Assembly (NCBI GenBank): GCA_002811645.1
Contig: PDIP01000096.1
Location: forward strand, 1-36,767
Direction of reading: 5' to 3'
Source: Corallochytrium limacisporum
Taxonomy: Eukaryota; Opisthokonta
Length of the DNA: 36,767 nucleotides
Shown here: piece by piece, positions 21,390 through 30,337 of the stretch
Numbering within the stretch: position 1 is the stretch's first letter
Layout of the letters: each line of letters starts with the position of its first letter
The notes under the pieces: generated by a model
The model's input: the letters and a program-made list of their open reading frames with translations, nothing else
Told to the model about the DNA's origin: nothing
Database searches by the model: none
Position numbers and translations under genes: made by a program

Positions 21390-21601
21390 TTCTGTTTTAT
21401 TCTTTAGGTTTGTAAGAGAATTTCGTTTCTAGCCCGACACATGCTTACATATGACTTATGCACACCCAAAATATGAGTTCACTTACCGTCTACTACTATG
21501 ACATACTGTCGATAGGCGGCGCCACTTTGATTTTCTGTGTGTCTGCTGCCTAAGTTTTTGATTCAGGATGCTAGTTATTTTCACCGGATTTGATCCTAAT
21601 C

Positions 21602-21616
21602 AATCCATAAATACCC
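21602..21616 (-). promoter_or_regulatory. TATA-like element of the DPP8/9 gene
   Basis: On the minus strand it reads GGGTATTTATGGATT. GGTATTTATGGAT differs by one base from GGTATTTAAGGAT in front of the 12273 gene. It lies about 215-225 bases before the ATG at 21389, twice as far as in the other cases, so a longer leader or a chance match must be considered. Confidence 0.4.
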
Positions 21617-21736
21617 ACCCTTGATCCTTTTTGTACCGAGCGCCCGTCATATAGTGCAGCCGGAGTATTCACTCACTCCGTGATTTGCAATACTTTTTGC
21701 CGGGTATGAATGCGCCTCGGAACCCAGGAAAATTCT

Positions 21737-21753
21737 CCCCCCCCCCCCCCCCC
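21737..21753. repeat. Poly-C run of 17
   Basis: Seventeen uninterrupted C on the plus strand, i.e. G17 on the DPP8/9 coding strand, about 350 bp upstream of its ATG. This is the longest single-base run of G or C in the window and a strong G-quadruplex candidate. Confidence 0.9.
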
Positions 21754-22364
21754 TCCCTTTCTTGTCGTCCCCCGTTTTCCTCCTCCTCCTCCTTCGGCAA
21801 GTGAGCGTTCAGTAACTTCTCCCCTGCAGCCGTCCACCGGTGTGACCGACTAAAGCTGCATACATTTTCCGAGGGTCCCATTTGTCCCAAGCGGTGGCGA
21901 CCGGAACCGGTATGGATAAAGGCAGATGATGTGGAAACGAAGGGAAAAGGGGCCCTTCTTCGGTCCGCCACTATTGGTAGCTGCGACCCTGGCCATCCCA
22001 TCCCCTGCCAAATTTTCTCCTTCGGGCCCAGTGTGTGTGAGGATGAGAGAGCGTGTGTCTTGCGTGTGCGCGCTAACAGAGTCTCCCTATCTTCTCGGTT
22101 CCCGTTTTCATTTTTCTGCTTTGGTCCAAATTTGTTCTGTCGGTGCGCGATGATATCGTGGTCGTCGCTTCGACGCACCCACACTTTTGGTACCACCTTC
22201 CGCTCCCTAAATGGCCGGAGCAGGGTATGCGCGAGGTGCGGTGTCCCACCCGTCGGCGGAATCACCACCTCCGTGGTACCTACTATGGCTGTGTGAGTGC
22301 ACTGTGGACAAAGCGGAATCAATGGCGGAGAGAAGAGGGTAGTGCCCCGCCCCGCGGGGGGGAC

Positions 22365-22378
22365 GGGGGGGGGGGGGG
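22365..22378. repeat. Poly-G run of 14
   Basis: Fourteen G on the plus strand, preceded by GCGGGGGGGAC, in the shared 5' region between the divergent DPP8/9 and hydrolase genes. Its orientation is opposite to that of the C17 run 610 bp to the left. Confidence 0.9.
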
Positions 22379-23239
22379 AGCTGCGTTGTTGGCACTGGCC
22401 TGCGAGCTGCAGCAGCGAAGATTGCCCTTGCACGAATACACTCATACAGACACGCACACACGGGGGAGGCATATGCCGGACCCAAATGGCACGTTTCATT
22501 CCACACTATCACCGCAAGGACTGACGAACAGAATACGAGCAAAACGGAATAGTAATATCCGGGGAAAGCTTTATTTTGACCCCGAAACCGGGAACGATAC
22601 TGTACGCAGTACAAAGTGAGAACGAACACACGACTAACCAAGCCGCAACGCGAGCGAAGCAGTGGGAGAGTTGTGGCCCCGGACCGGCAATATGCCCTCC
22701 CTTTACGCCTCCTCCGCTCTCAACCTTGTTTTTTTGAAACAGCCTACCAATCTCCGTTTTCAAAAACATTGACAAGGTATGCATGCCCTTATGCCCGCCG
22801 TGATCTGACCTGGTTCCTCTCGAGGTGAGGTAAACGCAAACGGTGGCTGCAGGCTATGTGGTGTACAGTAGATTCGACCTCCGTGTTCTCAATTGATCTC
22901 GCTTCTAACTCACATCTCTGATCTACGGGCCTGTGTGGATGTGTCTCTTCTCTGAACCACTGGCTCGTCGACTGCGTAGGAGCGACAGTACTGTGCAGCA
23001 GGAAGGGTGGCCGGTTGGAGAGGGGGGGTGAAATATCGGGGCAGGGGCCTTAGTGGTCCCGAGCCCCTGTGTGCACAAAGAAAGTCTGGCAGCGACCAAA
23101 AGAACCCACTCAAAGTGCAGGATCGAGTAAGAAATTCCTTTCGGGTTTCCTTCACCGCGATTTCGGCGCTCATCACTCTACACGTCCATTCACAGGGGGA
23201 GCTGGGTACACAGTCCGAACGAGGAGAGATGACAGTTGG

Positions 23240-23260
23240 GGTGCACCGCTGCGGTGCACC
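23240..23260. promoter_or_regulatory. Perfect 9-bp dyad made of two GGTGCACC sites
   Basis: GGTGCACCG and CGGTGCACC are exact reverse complements separated by CTG. GGTGCACC is itself a palindrome, so the element is also a direct repeat of two identical 8-bp sites with 13-bp spacing. It lies about 275 bp before the ATG of the UPF0173 hydrolase. This is typical of a paired transcription-factor site, but no factor is identified. Confidence 0.5.
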
Positions 23261-23533
23261 GGCCTTATGAAGTACTTGCAAAAAGGCGACAGGAGCACAG
23301 CGTCGGATGTTGTTGTGCCAAGTGTGTATGTGTGTGTGTGACTTTGGACACTGTTGCGGCGTTAAAACAACCCCTGAAATCGGGTGTTTGGAGCGTATAC
23401 ATTGCGGAATTTACACAGGTAACGGGAACTACAAAGCAGGGTACGAAAGCGGAACATTTCATCCACCAGAAAAGTGAGTCTTGTCATACCAGGACCACTA
23501 CGTTTCAAGACCGATCTTTGTAGAAGTCCAAAA

Positions 23534-24286
23534 ATGGCACCTATCCAAGTTACCTGGCTGGGACATGCTGCGTTTCTCATAAATGATGAAGAGACTCATT
23601 TTCTGATTGATCCATGGCTGGGCAATCCCAAGGCACCGGCTGATGCCAAGGACAAAGCTTCCAAAGCCAAAGCTATTCTAGTCAGCCACGGTCACTTTGA
23701 CCATGTCGGTGACACCGTCGCCCTTGCAAAACAGACTGGAGCTAAGGTCTTCTGCGTCCATGAAGTGTCTGTGTACCTGAAGGGCCAGGGTGTGCCCGAG
23801 GACCAGATTGTTGGCATGAACAAGGGAGGTACCGTCGACCTCGGCGGTGGATTTAAAGCCACAATGGTACATGCCATCCACAGCGGGGACTGTGGCATGG
23901 AACACCCTATGGCGCCTGGCGGTGATGCCGCAGGCTGGGTCGTAAGCTGTCCAAATGGACACGTCATTTACCACTCCGGAGACACGGATGTGTTCGGTGA
24001 CATGGGCATCATTTCAGACTTGTACAAGCCGGACGTAGCCCTGATGTGCATCGGCGGCCATTACACCATGTCACCTATGGGTGCTGCATATGCCATCAAC
24101 AAACTGATGCCTTCACTGCGTACAGTGATTCCTATGCATTTCGGTACCTTCCCATTGCTTGCAGGCAACCCTGCGGACTTGAACCGCCTGGTAAACCGCA
24201 AGAACGTCATCGTGGCAAAGATGGAACCGGGCGAATCGACAGAGCTGAGCGGTCGCAGTGTCCATGGGTTGTTGGATCAGTTGTGA
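23534..24286 (+). CDS. UPF0173-type metal-dependent hydrolase
   Basis: This 250-residue protein belongs to the metallo-beta-lactamase superfamily and is close to the bacterial and archaeal UPF0173 (YtkL-like) group. Metal-binding positions are visible: SHGHFDH at 51-57 (HxHxDH), a His pair in VHAIHS (113 and 116), HSGDTD at 147-152 with Asp150, and His202 in PMHFGTFP. The early GHA and LIDPWLGN segments also fit the family. It should bind one or two divalent metals and hydrolyse a small substrate; the physiological substrate of the family is not known to me. The frame can be extended upstream to a GTG at 23474, but the ATG at 23534 has A at -3 and G at +4 and gives the usual family length. 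I infer a bacterial origin by lateral transfer. It is convergent with the USP5 gene, with 144 bp between. Confidence 0.9.
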   Translation: MAPIQVTWLGHAAFLINDEETHFLIDPWLGNPKAPADAKDKASKAKAILVSHGHFDHVGDTVALAKQTGAKVFCVHEVSVYLKGQGVPEDQIVGMNKGGTVDLGGGFKATMVHAIHSGDCGMEHPMAPGGDAAGWVVSCPNGHVIYHSGDTDVFGDMGIISDLYKPDVALMCIGGHYTMSPMGAAYAINKLMPSLRTVIPMHFGTFPLLAGNPADLNRLVNRKNVIVAKMEPGESTELSGRSVHGLLDQL

Positions 24287-24430
24287 GAGGAGGCAGCAGA
24301 TTTGGCCAAACAATTCCTCTCGCCCTTGCCATATTGTCTTGTGTAACCAAACAGACCAATGACAATCAGGTATAAAAAATCTTCTCTGTAATTGAATCTA
24401 GTGTTTGTCGCCATCTATAAGACTTGTATT

Positions 24431-26842
24431 CTAACCTTGCCGCTTCTCATAGAAGTACAGGTATCCTTCGCCAATAGGCGGCTCGTTATCCCGGGCCACT
24501 TTGTGGTCATTAAATACCACCCACCTGTCGTCAAGCTTGATGTGACAGACATAGTGGCCAGTATCTGTTGAACGGCCTTTGTGCGTGATGAAGGCAAACA
24601 GTTCATAACGAGGCTTTGTGGTTGTGCCCTTCTGCTTGGTAGCACCAGGGGCAGGTGCTGTCACATCCACATCCATTGGCTCGTCAGGATGCGAAAAGAT
24701 CCATTCAACAGCCCGTTCCATGTTGTTATCGGTCTCCATCAAGGCCTTCTTTGCGTGATTTGCGGAGAAGCCCATGGCTTGCAAGTTCTCGACGAGCTCA
24801 GATAGCGGCGCTGCTCTAGCTCCTGCCGGCGCAGCACCACCGGCAGGTGGCAGAGGATCGTCTAGTGACGGATCGTCGAGACCAGTTAAGATCCAATTCA
24901 TGGCGGCCTCCACATTTCCCCCATTCTCCAGCAGACCACGCTTGCAACGGTTTTCCGAGAAGCCCATACTTGTGAGCTGGGCAAGGGCAGCAGCGTCAAA
25001 CTCGGGCACCGTGGCTGCAGCAGGTTGTTCTGGTGTATCATCAGAAAAGCGGTCAGCTTCGGCAATCTCGGATTCCCTGGCCAGCAAGTGTTCCAGTTCC
25101 AGAACCTCGGGCGCGACTACATCGACGTCCAACTTCTTGGGCACCCAGTCTTCGAATACAAAGCGACGCGCCTGGATGGCCAGAACAGAGGGCGAGGTAT
25201 GGAAGCGTTCGCTGCGCAAGGCTTTGGTAGCCTCTTCGCACCGCGGGCACTGGAACCCATCGATTACATCTTCGGCTGAATCACCGAAGGCAAATGCTCG
25301 CTCCACAGCATTCTTCAGATTGTCCTTGTTGTCACTGTCGGGAACAATGGGCACTCCAAGCACGTTCTGAGTCACAGAGCCCATGCGAACACCGTTGCAT
25401 TTCGTGCATCTGATTCGTGTTTCAGCTTCATATGCGAAGATATCACCACCAGGGGGGCCATCTGGATCACTCACGTCGCCTTCATTTGCCCTACTACCTC
25501 CCCGTTCCTCGCGCTCAAGACGAGTGCACAGATGCTGTAGGTATTCACTAGCATCCTGTTGCTGTACACCACCAAAGTCTGGGCTTACGCCAGCCAGGAT
25601 GGCTTTGATCATCATCGGAGACAGGCCACGCTGCTCCGCCACCCCCAAGGCTTCATCCTCTCGCTCCGGTATAGAATACCGTCCACTTAAGAGACCGTCA
25701 GCCAGCTTACCCATTTGACACTTGAAGCAGGTGCTCTGGTCCTCTGCATTGCAAGTATCAACGGTGTGCTGAAATGACAGGCCGACGTAGCGGTTGGAAA
25801 TGGGTGGTAAGTGCATAAATACTTGCAGGTTAGAGGCCATGTAGCATGTGTTACCGAGGTTTCGAATACCCGTGAGGTTCGGTCCAAACAGCGGCTCCAT
25901 AGGCTTGCCATCGCTACCCACCATTTTGAACTGCAATGTCAGATTCTGATCCAGTTCTAGTTCCTTAGTACTCTTTACGGTGGCCTGCTCCTTGGTCACG
26001 TCAATACCGAAGCCTGCCATGTGTTCCTTCAGTTTAGGGTCAATACGTGTCTCATCGCAGGCATAGCAGAAGATATCTCCAGACCCATCGCTTTTTATGG
26101 TTCCGAGCTTGAGATTGACCGGGTGGCCTGCGGAATGGAAGTGTTCCAGAGCATGGCCATTGCCTCCACTACCATCCCAGTTCTTACGACCACAACCTAG
26201 ATTACCGCAGGTCAGACAAAGCCACAGATTCTCACGCAGACCACAGCCTTCAACCGCACAGACTGCGTCGCTCTTGGCAGGCATAGATTTAAGCGGATCT
26301 ACTTGTTTCAGTTCCCGTGTATGACTGCATTCAACTATGTCTTCTTCCCAGGCCTGCAGGGTGTCTACTTTCCGCTTAGTGGGTGCACCGGCAATGATGT
26401 TGATTAGCATATCCAGCCCCGGAGCTTCCTTGCGAACAGCATCATTCAGTTCCAAGGGTTTGCTGCCGCAGCTGTGGCAACCGACTGCGTAGACAGTGTT
26501 GTACCTTTCTGAATCATCCTTGAGCCCACCTTCAACTCCGATAGCCAACTTTGTAATCTTTTGCGCACGCTCTCCGTCTTCTTCCGGTTTCAGGACCTTA
26601 CGAATCATCAAGTATGGTGCATGGCCACGAGCGTTTCCATGTGCCTTCGCGTGAGATCGCTCGCCCAAGCAACCCACATGCTTCACACATGCCAAACATA
26701 ACGCTACACCGTTCTCTGTGTACTCGTCATCAAAGCAGTTGAAGCATTCCTCTTTGTGCACACCGCTGTTGGAGATCTCACCAGAGATCCGCGCCACTGC
26801 AGCGTCACTGGCAGCGTTTTTTAAGTGATCACACAACGCCAT
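24431..26842 (-). CDS. USP5: USP5/Ubp14-type ubiquitin carboxyl-terminal hydrolase
   Basis: This deubiquitinase takes apart free, unanchored polyubiquitin chains and so keeps the proteasome clear. Numbering from the ATG at 26842 (803 residues), domains run in the USP5 order. First is a variant N-terminal zinc finger (about 4-80), then a canonical ZnF-UBP with Cys/His ligands (about 170-262), which in the family binds the free C-terminus of ubiquitin. The catalytic Cys box follows, GIRNLGNTCYM with Cys333. Two UBA domains (about 615-655 and 680-718) sit inside the catalytic domain. The His box is TGHYVCH with His763, and Asn778/Asp779 complete the active site. Positions 336-338 read Ala-Ser-Asn where many USPs have Asn-Ser-x. 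The frame extends ten codons upstream only through a TTG, so I prefer the ATG, which has A at -3 and G at +4. Confidence 0.95.
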   Translation of the reverse strand: MALCDHLKNAASDAAVARISGEISNSGVHKEECFNCFDDEYTENGVALCLACVKHVGCLGERSHAKAHGNARGHAPYLMIRKVLKPEEDGERAQKITKLAIGVEGGLKDDSERYNTVYAVGCHSCGSKPLELNDAVRKEAPGLDMLINIIAGAPTKRKVDTLQAWEEDIVECSHTRELKQVDPLKSMPAKSDAVCAVEGCGLRENLWLCLTCGNLGCGRKNWDGSGGNGHALEHFHSAGHPVNLKLGTIKSDGSGDIFCYACDETRIDPKLKEHMAGFGIDVTKEQATVKSTKELELDQNLTLQFKMVGSDGKPMEPLFGPNLTGIRNLGNTCYMASNLQVFMHLPPISNRYVGLSFQHTVDTCNAEDQSTCFKCQMGKLADGLLSGRYSIPEREDEALGVAEQRGLSPMMIKAILAGVSPDFGGVQQQDASEYLQHLCTRLEREERGGSRANEGDVSDPDGPPGGDIFAYEAETRIRCTKCNGVRMGSVTQNVLGVPIVPDSDNKDNLKNAVERAFAFGDSAEDVIDGFQCPRCEEATKALRSERFHTSPSVLAIQARRFVFEDWVPKKLDVDVVAPEVLELEHLLARESEIAEADRFSDDTPEQPAAATVPEFDAAALAQLTSMGFSENRCKRGLLENGGNVEAAMNWILTGLDDPSLDDPLPPAGGAAPAGARAAPLSELVENLQAMGFSANHAKKALMETDNNMERAVEWIFSHPDEPMDVDVTAPAPGATKQKGTTTKPRYELFAFITHKGRSTDTGHYVCHIKLDDRWVVFNDHKVARDNEPPIGEGYLYFYEKRQG

Positions 26843-26858
26843 TCTTCTTTCTGTACCA

Positions 26859-26876
26859 CTAGCGTTGTTCAATCAT
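26859..26876 (-). promoter_or_regulatory. Short upstream ORF before the USP5 start
   Basis: On the minus strand an ATG at 26876 opens a five-codon frame (Met-Ile-Glu-Gln-Arg) that stops with TAG at 26859-26861. This is 16 bases before the main ATG at 26842. If the transcript starts upstream of 26876, ribosomes would meet this frame first, which could lower translation or allow reinitiation control. The transcription start is unknown, so this is a candidate only. Confidence 0.35.
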
Positions 26877-27448
26877 TCCATGCTCTAAGCGGATTTGTAC
26901 GTTGCAAGTTCTACAGACTCAGTCTTTAGGCTGTTTGCATGGGTCTTGTCCTCTTGTACCCATTCGTGCTCTCGCTTGGTAAGGCTTGCACTGGAGCTCT
27001 CCACTCCGGACCGGTCAGAGACGCCGCGACTCCCTTCCCGAAGGAAAAAAGGAGGGAATATTCAAGGAACCACCAATGGCGCTACGTGGGGCAGCCATAA
27101 AGCAAACTCCCAACGCACCCCCTTCGCTTCACCTCCCCTTCACTTCTTGCTGGGCCCGTTACACACTACTAGTAGTCTGCGCCCACACAAAAGGTCCCTG
27201 ACAGGTAAGCAGGGTTTTAGGGGAAGGGGGGAGGGGGGGTTGGTTGGTTGGTTGGTTGAATTGGCTACCGGCGGACTCGTCGCAAGCCAGCGATACACAG
27301 CTCCATCAACTGGCTGCCGGATTCCTCCTGAAACGGAGACGCGACCATTGGGGACACTCGACACTCAGAAAAGGAGTTGGTTGTTTGCGTTCCACATTTG
27401 GTTACCGATCGTGCCATGTCATATCAGTAGGTGATCTTTGGTACATTC
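26877..27448. other. Region between USP5 start and HSL end
   Basis: The stretch is the upstream flank of the USP5 gene and the downstream flank of the HSL gene, both on the minus strand. It holds a G-rich block at about 27222-27239 running into a (GGTT)5 repeat. I see no TATA box near the USP5 start and no coding region. Confidence 0.6.
27238..27257. repeat. (GGTT)5 tetranucleotide repeat
   Basis: Five GGTT units on the plus strand follow directly after a G-rich block. GGTTGGTTGGTTGG can fold into a two-tetrad G-quadruplex. It lies about 400 bp upstream of the USP5 ATG. Confidence 0.85.
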
Positions 27449-27454
27449 TTTATT
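27449..27454 (-). terminator. Polyadenylation signal AATAAA of the HSL gene
   Basis: TTTATT on the plus strand reads AATAAA on the minus strand, starting 36 bases past the end of the HSL stop codon. The position and strand are right for a polyadenylation signal. It is the only exact AATAAA I found just behind a gene in this window. Confidence 0.55.
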
Positions 27455-27489
27455 CATAGTATGAGATGGGGTAACGATGTCCGTGCCGC

Positions 27490-29508
27490 TCACTTCATGT
27501 TCAACCCCACCGCAGGGGCAGTTGCAGCAGACACTGAGGACTGGTTTGGGGTACAGGGAGAGCTTTCCAAGCCCTTTTTGACTTCATCATCACTATCATA
27601 GTTCGAGGACTCGCTAGGTTGCAGGCTCATGCTGCTGGCAGAGGCAAACAGATCGTCCCGGGACTGACAGCGATGAGACGACTTTTTGTCAATGTTGAAG
27701 CCCTGCTTCACGGACTCCAGAACCGCATTGGTGCCACGGGTGGTCTGGGGAGCGATATGTGCCAGGCTTAGGAATCCATGACACATGGCTGGCACTACCT
27801 CGAAGGAAATTGGCAGGCCGAGATCTTTGCAGCGCTTGGAGAATGCCACAGCGTCGTCGAGTAGAGGATCGTATTCGGCACCAAAGATTTTCATGGGCGG
27901 GAACTCGCGAAGCTGTTGGTCGGTGAGTAGAGCTGGTGACACCAAGGGGTCCACAGCGGCCGTCTCTGACTTCGCGCTACCTAGATAAGACTCCATACAC
28001 AGGACCAAAGCGTGTGTGGTCAGCAGTGGATCAAACAAAGTCATGGCGCGGGCTGGGGCGATGCGATATCGCAGATCCATGGCCGGGTAGGCAGCGACAA
28101 GGCTGTCGGGAGCGCGGACACCGTGACGTTTGCACAACTGCACTAGACCGAAGCAGAAGTTTCCCCCAGCACTGTCACCCGTGATGATCACACGTTCGGC
28201 TGTGGAACCCAGGGCCTCGGCATTGTCCAGAGCCCAGCAGTAGGCGTAGAAGCACTCGTAGAGGCCCTGGGGGAAGCGTGCCTTAGGGGATAGAGTGTAG
28301 TCCACGGACACAATGGGGCACATCAGGCCCTTGGCGTAGTCACGTAAGTAGATGGTGTGGGACATGGAAGTCTGAGCAATGAAGCCACCACCATGCATAT
28401 GGAAAAGTAAATCGGGGCTCAACTTGCTCTCAGCACCGGGGCCACTTATCTCACCGTTCAAATACTTCGTCAACTCCTTCTGGTTAGTGATCATTCCCTT
28501 GACCTTTTCGTGCTTCATGATGCGAACCGTCACTTCATCGAAGTGATTTAGGCGCAGTTGCTCTGCACCCATGTCCTTTCGGGGAATGGGATCGAACAAA
28601 TTGGTCATGTTGCCCCCGAGGCGGTTCACATGCTTGACATCGAATCCTTTGGCAGGAATCTTCACTAGGGTGTTAACGGAGACCAGAGGTGCTAGGACCT
28701 TGACAGCCTGCTCAATCCCAACAGTCTCGTGCTGCAGATTCCAGAAGTCTGCTTGCTGCCGCACGTTACCGTTGACGAAAAAGTCACCAAGCTTGTTGGA
28801 GCGACGAGTGTATGAAGTGAGATACTTGGGCAGCTTGACAGCCATGTTGACCTGCTTGCCGAAGCTGGAACTATCCTCCTTGTGTCCGTCGAGGTAGGAA
28901 GCCATGAGTTGCATGAGAGTGCGCATCAGGTACTTCATTCTGCGGGGATAGTGGAAGCCAAAGTAACGGCTATAGTAGGAGGCCTTGGGCATGTCTATGA
29001 TCTTATCAATGATATCAGACAGATCAGCCTCGGGAAAGAGTTCACCTTCAGCGAACGCACCCTCACGCATTGGCTTCTCAATGAGGGCGAACCCTTCAGC
29101 GAATTGTAATAGCATGCCATCAAGAGTTTGCATACGGTTCAAGTGGTTCTTGCGACGGAAATTGACTTTGCCGTAATTTCTGCTTAGCTGCTCGATCTTA
29201 GCTTCGGTCAGCATGAGCATCTCTTCTAGAATCTGCACGCAACTACGAAACCCGTTCCCCTTGATCTCTTCGCTATAGTCACATTTGGGCGCAGCCTCGG
29301 CGAACATGATTAGCACGGGGGCCAGGCGACAGCTGCTCTCGCGAATACGGAGGACAAGTGTTTTAAAATCATTGTGCAGATCATGCTTGATGATGCAATT
29401 ATCAATGGTTTTGATAACGGACTCATGAACCTCCCTGAAGTGGGAAAATTCCTCAGGAACCCGCTCCCATTCAGGTTCAGACAATGTGGATGGGCTCAGC
29501 TGTGGCAT
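27490..29508 (-). CDS. LIPE: Hormone-sensitive lipase
   Basis: This 672-residue lipase releases fatty acids from stored acylglycerols or sterol esters, probably at lipid droplets. The N-terminal HSL domain covers about 15-335. The alpha/beta-hydrolase domain covers about 365-605, with the oxyanion motif HGGGF at 372-376 and a catalytic triad of Ser446 in GDSAGG, Asp547 in AEYDPLLDD and His577 in CHGFL. Only 101 residues separate Ser446 and Asp547. In mammalian HSL a long phosphorylated regulatory module lies between them, and it is missing here. Instead the protein ends in a Ser-rich, acidic tail (about 608-672) with an Arg-x-x-Ser-like site near 613-616. The start is the first in-frame ATG. 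The USP5 gene lies upstream of the gene's end on the same strand, and an AATAAA follows the stop. Confidence 0.94.
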   Translation of the reverse strand: MPQLSPSTLSEPEWERVPEEFSHFREVHESVIKTIDNCIIKHDLHNDFKTLVLRIRESSCRLAPVLIMFAEAAPKCDYSEEIKGNGFRSCVQILEEMLMLTEAKIEQLSRNYGKVNFRRKNHLNRMQTLDGMLLQFAEGFALIEKPMREGAFAEGELFPEADLSDIIDKIIDMPKASYYSRYFGFHYPRRMKYLMRTLMQLMASYLDGHKEDSSSFGKQVNMAVKLPKYLTSYTRRSNKLGDFFVNGNVRQQADFWNLQHETVGIEQAVKVLAPLVSVNTLVKIPAKGFDVKHVNRLGGNMTNLFDPIPRKDMGAEQLRLNHFDEVTVRIMKHEKVKGMITNQKELTKYLNGEISGPGAESKLSPDLLFHMHGGGFIAQTSMSHTIYLRDYAKGLMCPIVSVDYTLSPKARFPQGLYECFYAYCWALDNAEALGSTAERVIITGDSAGGNFCFGLVQLCKRHGVRAPDSLVAAYPAMDLRYRIAPARAMTLFDPLLTTHALVLCMESYLGSAKSETAAVDPLVSPALLTDQQLREFPPMKIFGAEYDPLLDDAVAFSKRCKDLGLPISFEVVPAMCHGFLSLAHIAPQTTRGTNAVLESVKQGFNIDKKSSHRCQSRDDLFASASSMSLQPSESSNYDSDDEVKKGLESSPCTPNQSSVSAATAPAVGLNMK

Positions 29509-29990
29509 TTTACTTCTTTAGTGTCGTCTTGCAGTTTAACAGTGGGTTAGATATCTCTGTGCATTTTATCAAAGTATGGGATCTGTTGTATTGAAATACC
29601 TTCCGCTGTGTGTGCGTCACATTGCGCCTATGCCTCGATCGCAGCGCGCAATACCAGGGGTTTTACGGCTGTGCAAACGTGTTTCGTCCGAACCTACACC
29701 GGCAACTTTTCGTTAGTTCTTTCAACCTTTACCATTTGACGTCTGTAATAAACGGAAGGACATCTACCTTCAGTAATGGGCATACGATTACGATTAGATG
29801 CGTCCCTGCGTACGAACACGGCGGGAGAGTGAACGCTACGTGTCGGGCTGTGCTCCATTGTGCAGAAGTCCCTAAGCAGTGCAGTGACACACCCGGTGCC
29901 CACTTGCCTGCTTGGGTAAGTTTCCTTTTTTGTTGTGGTTCTTTTGCTATGGCACTGATCAAAGTAGAAAACAACATCCCTGAAGAAGGA

Positions 29991-30001
29991 GGGGGGGGGG
30001 G
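29991..30001. repeat. Poly-G run of 11
   Basis: Eleven G on the plus strand, about 480 bp upstream of the HSL ATG. On the HSL coding strand this is C11. Confidence 0.9.
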
Positions 30002-30173
30002 CGCGAATGAAGACTTCCACGCCGAAGAACAAGGAACAAAATGGTGGAACTGCCGACTGCTCGCTCTCTATTCTGCTCAACCTCTACCAATACTGAATAT
30101 ATGAAGAAAAGTGGTGAGTTAACTGCCACCGAAGTGTTCCTGTGGCCGGGGGGAGTGGTGTCTCAAGGTGCTG

Positions 30174-30204
30174 GCTGGTGGTGCCCACCAGCAGTGCGCA
30201 CTGC
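30174..30204. repeat. Two adjoining perfect palindromes upstream of HSL
   Basis: GCTGGTGG and CCACCAGC at 30174-30181 and 30185-30192 are perfect 8-bp arms around TGC. Overlapping by two bases is the 14-bp perfect palindrome GCAGTGCGCACTGC at 30191-30204. Such stacked dyads are uncommon by chance and could be a binding site or cruciform. They lie about 670 bp upstream of the HSL ATG. Confidence 0.6.
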
Positions 30205-30337
30205 CGCAGTCGCCAACCGAAGAGTCCGCTGGCCACAGTCTCCGTGTCTCTTGCTGTTCGGCAGCAGAGAGAGTTGTTAATTCATAGCCGGTCCACCCCA
30301 AGGTTTAAACCGGGAACAAAGAAGGAGAGAGAGAGAA

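Larger units (their letters stand above)
21390..23533. other. Shared 5' region of divergent genes with G and C tracts
   Basis: This 2.1 kb lies between the divergent starts of the DPP8/9-like and UPF0173 genes. It contains a TATA-like element on the minus strand at 21602-21616, a C17 run at 21737-21753, a G14 run at 22365-22378 and a perfect dyad at 23240-23260. The 276-residue minus-strand frame across 21669-22499 is rich in Pro, Gly and Arg and overlapped by frames on the other strand. I judge it a chance frame. Confidence 0.6.

Noticed and set aside
21669-22499. A 276-codon minus-strand frame upstream of DPP8/9
   Set aside because: It crosses C17 and G14 runs, is biased to Pro/Gly/Arg, is overlapped by frames on the plus strand and matches no family.
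23474-23533. A 20-codon N-terminal extension of the UPF0173 hydrolase
   Set aside because: It would start at GTG, and the family begins at the internal ATG at 23534, which has a good eukaryotic context.
26843-26872. A 10-codon N-terminal extension of USP5
   Set aside because: It would need a TTG start. The ATG at 26842 has A at -3 and G at +4.
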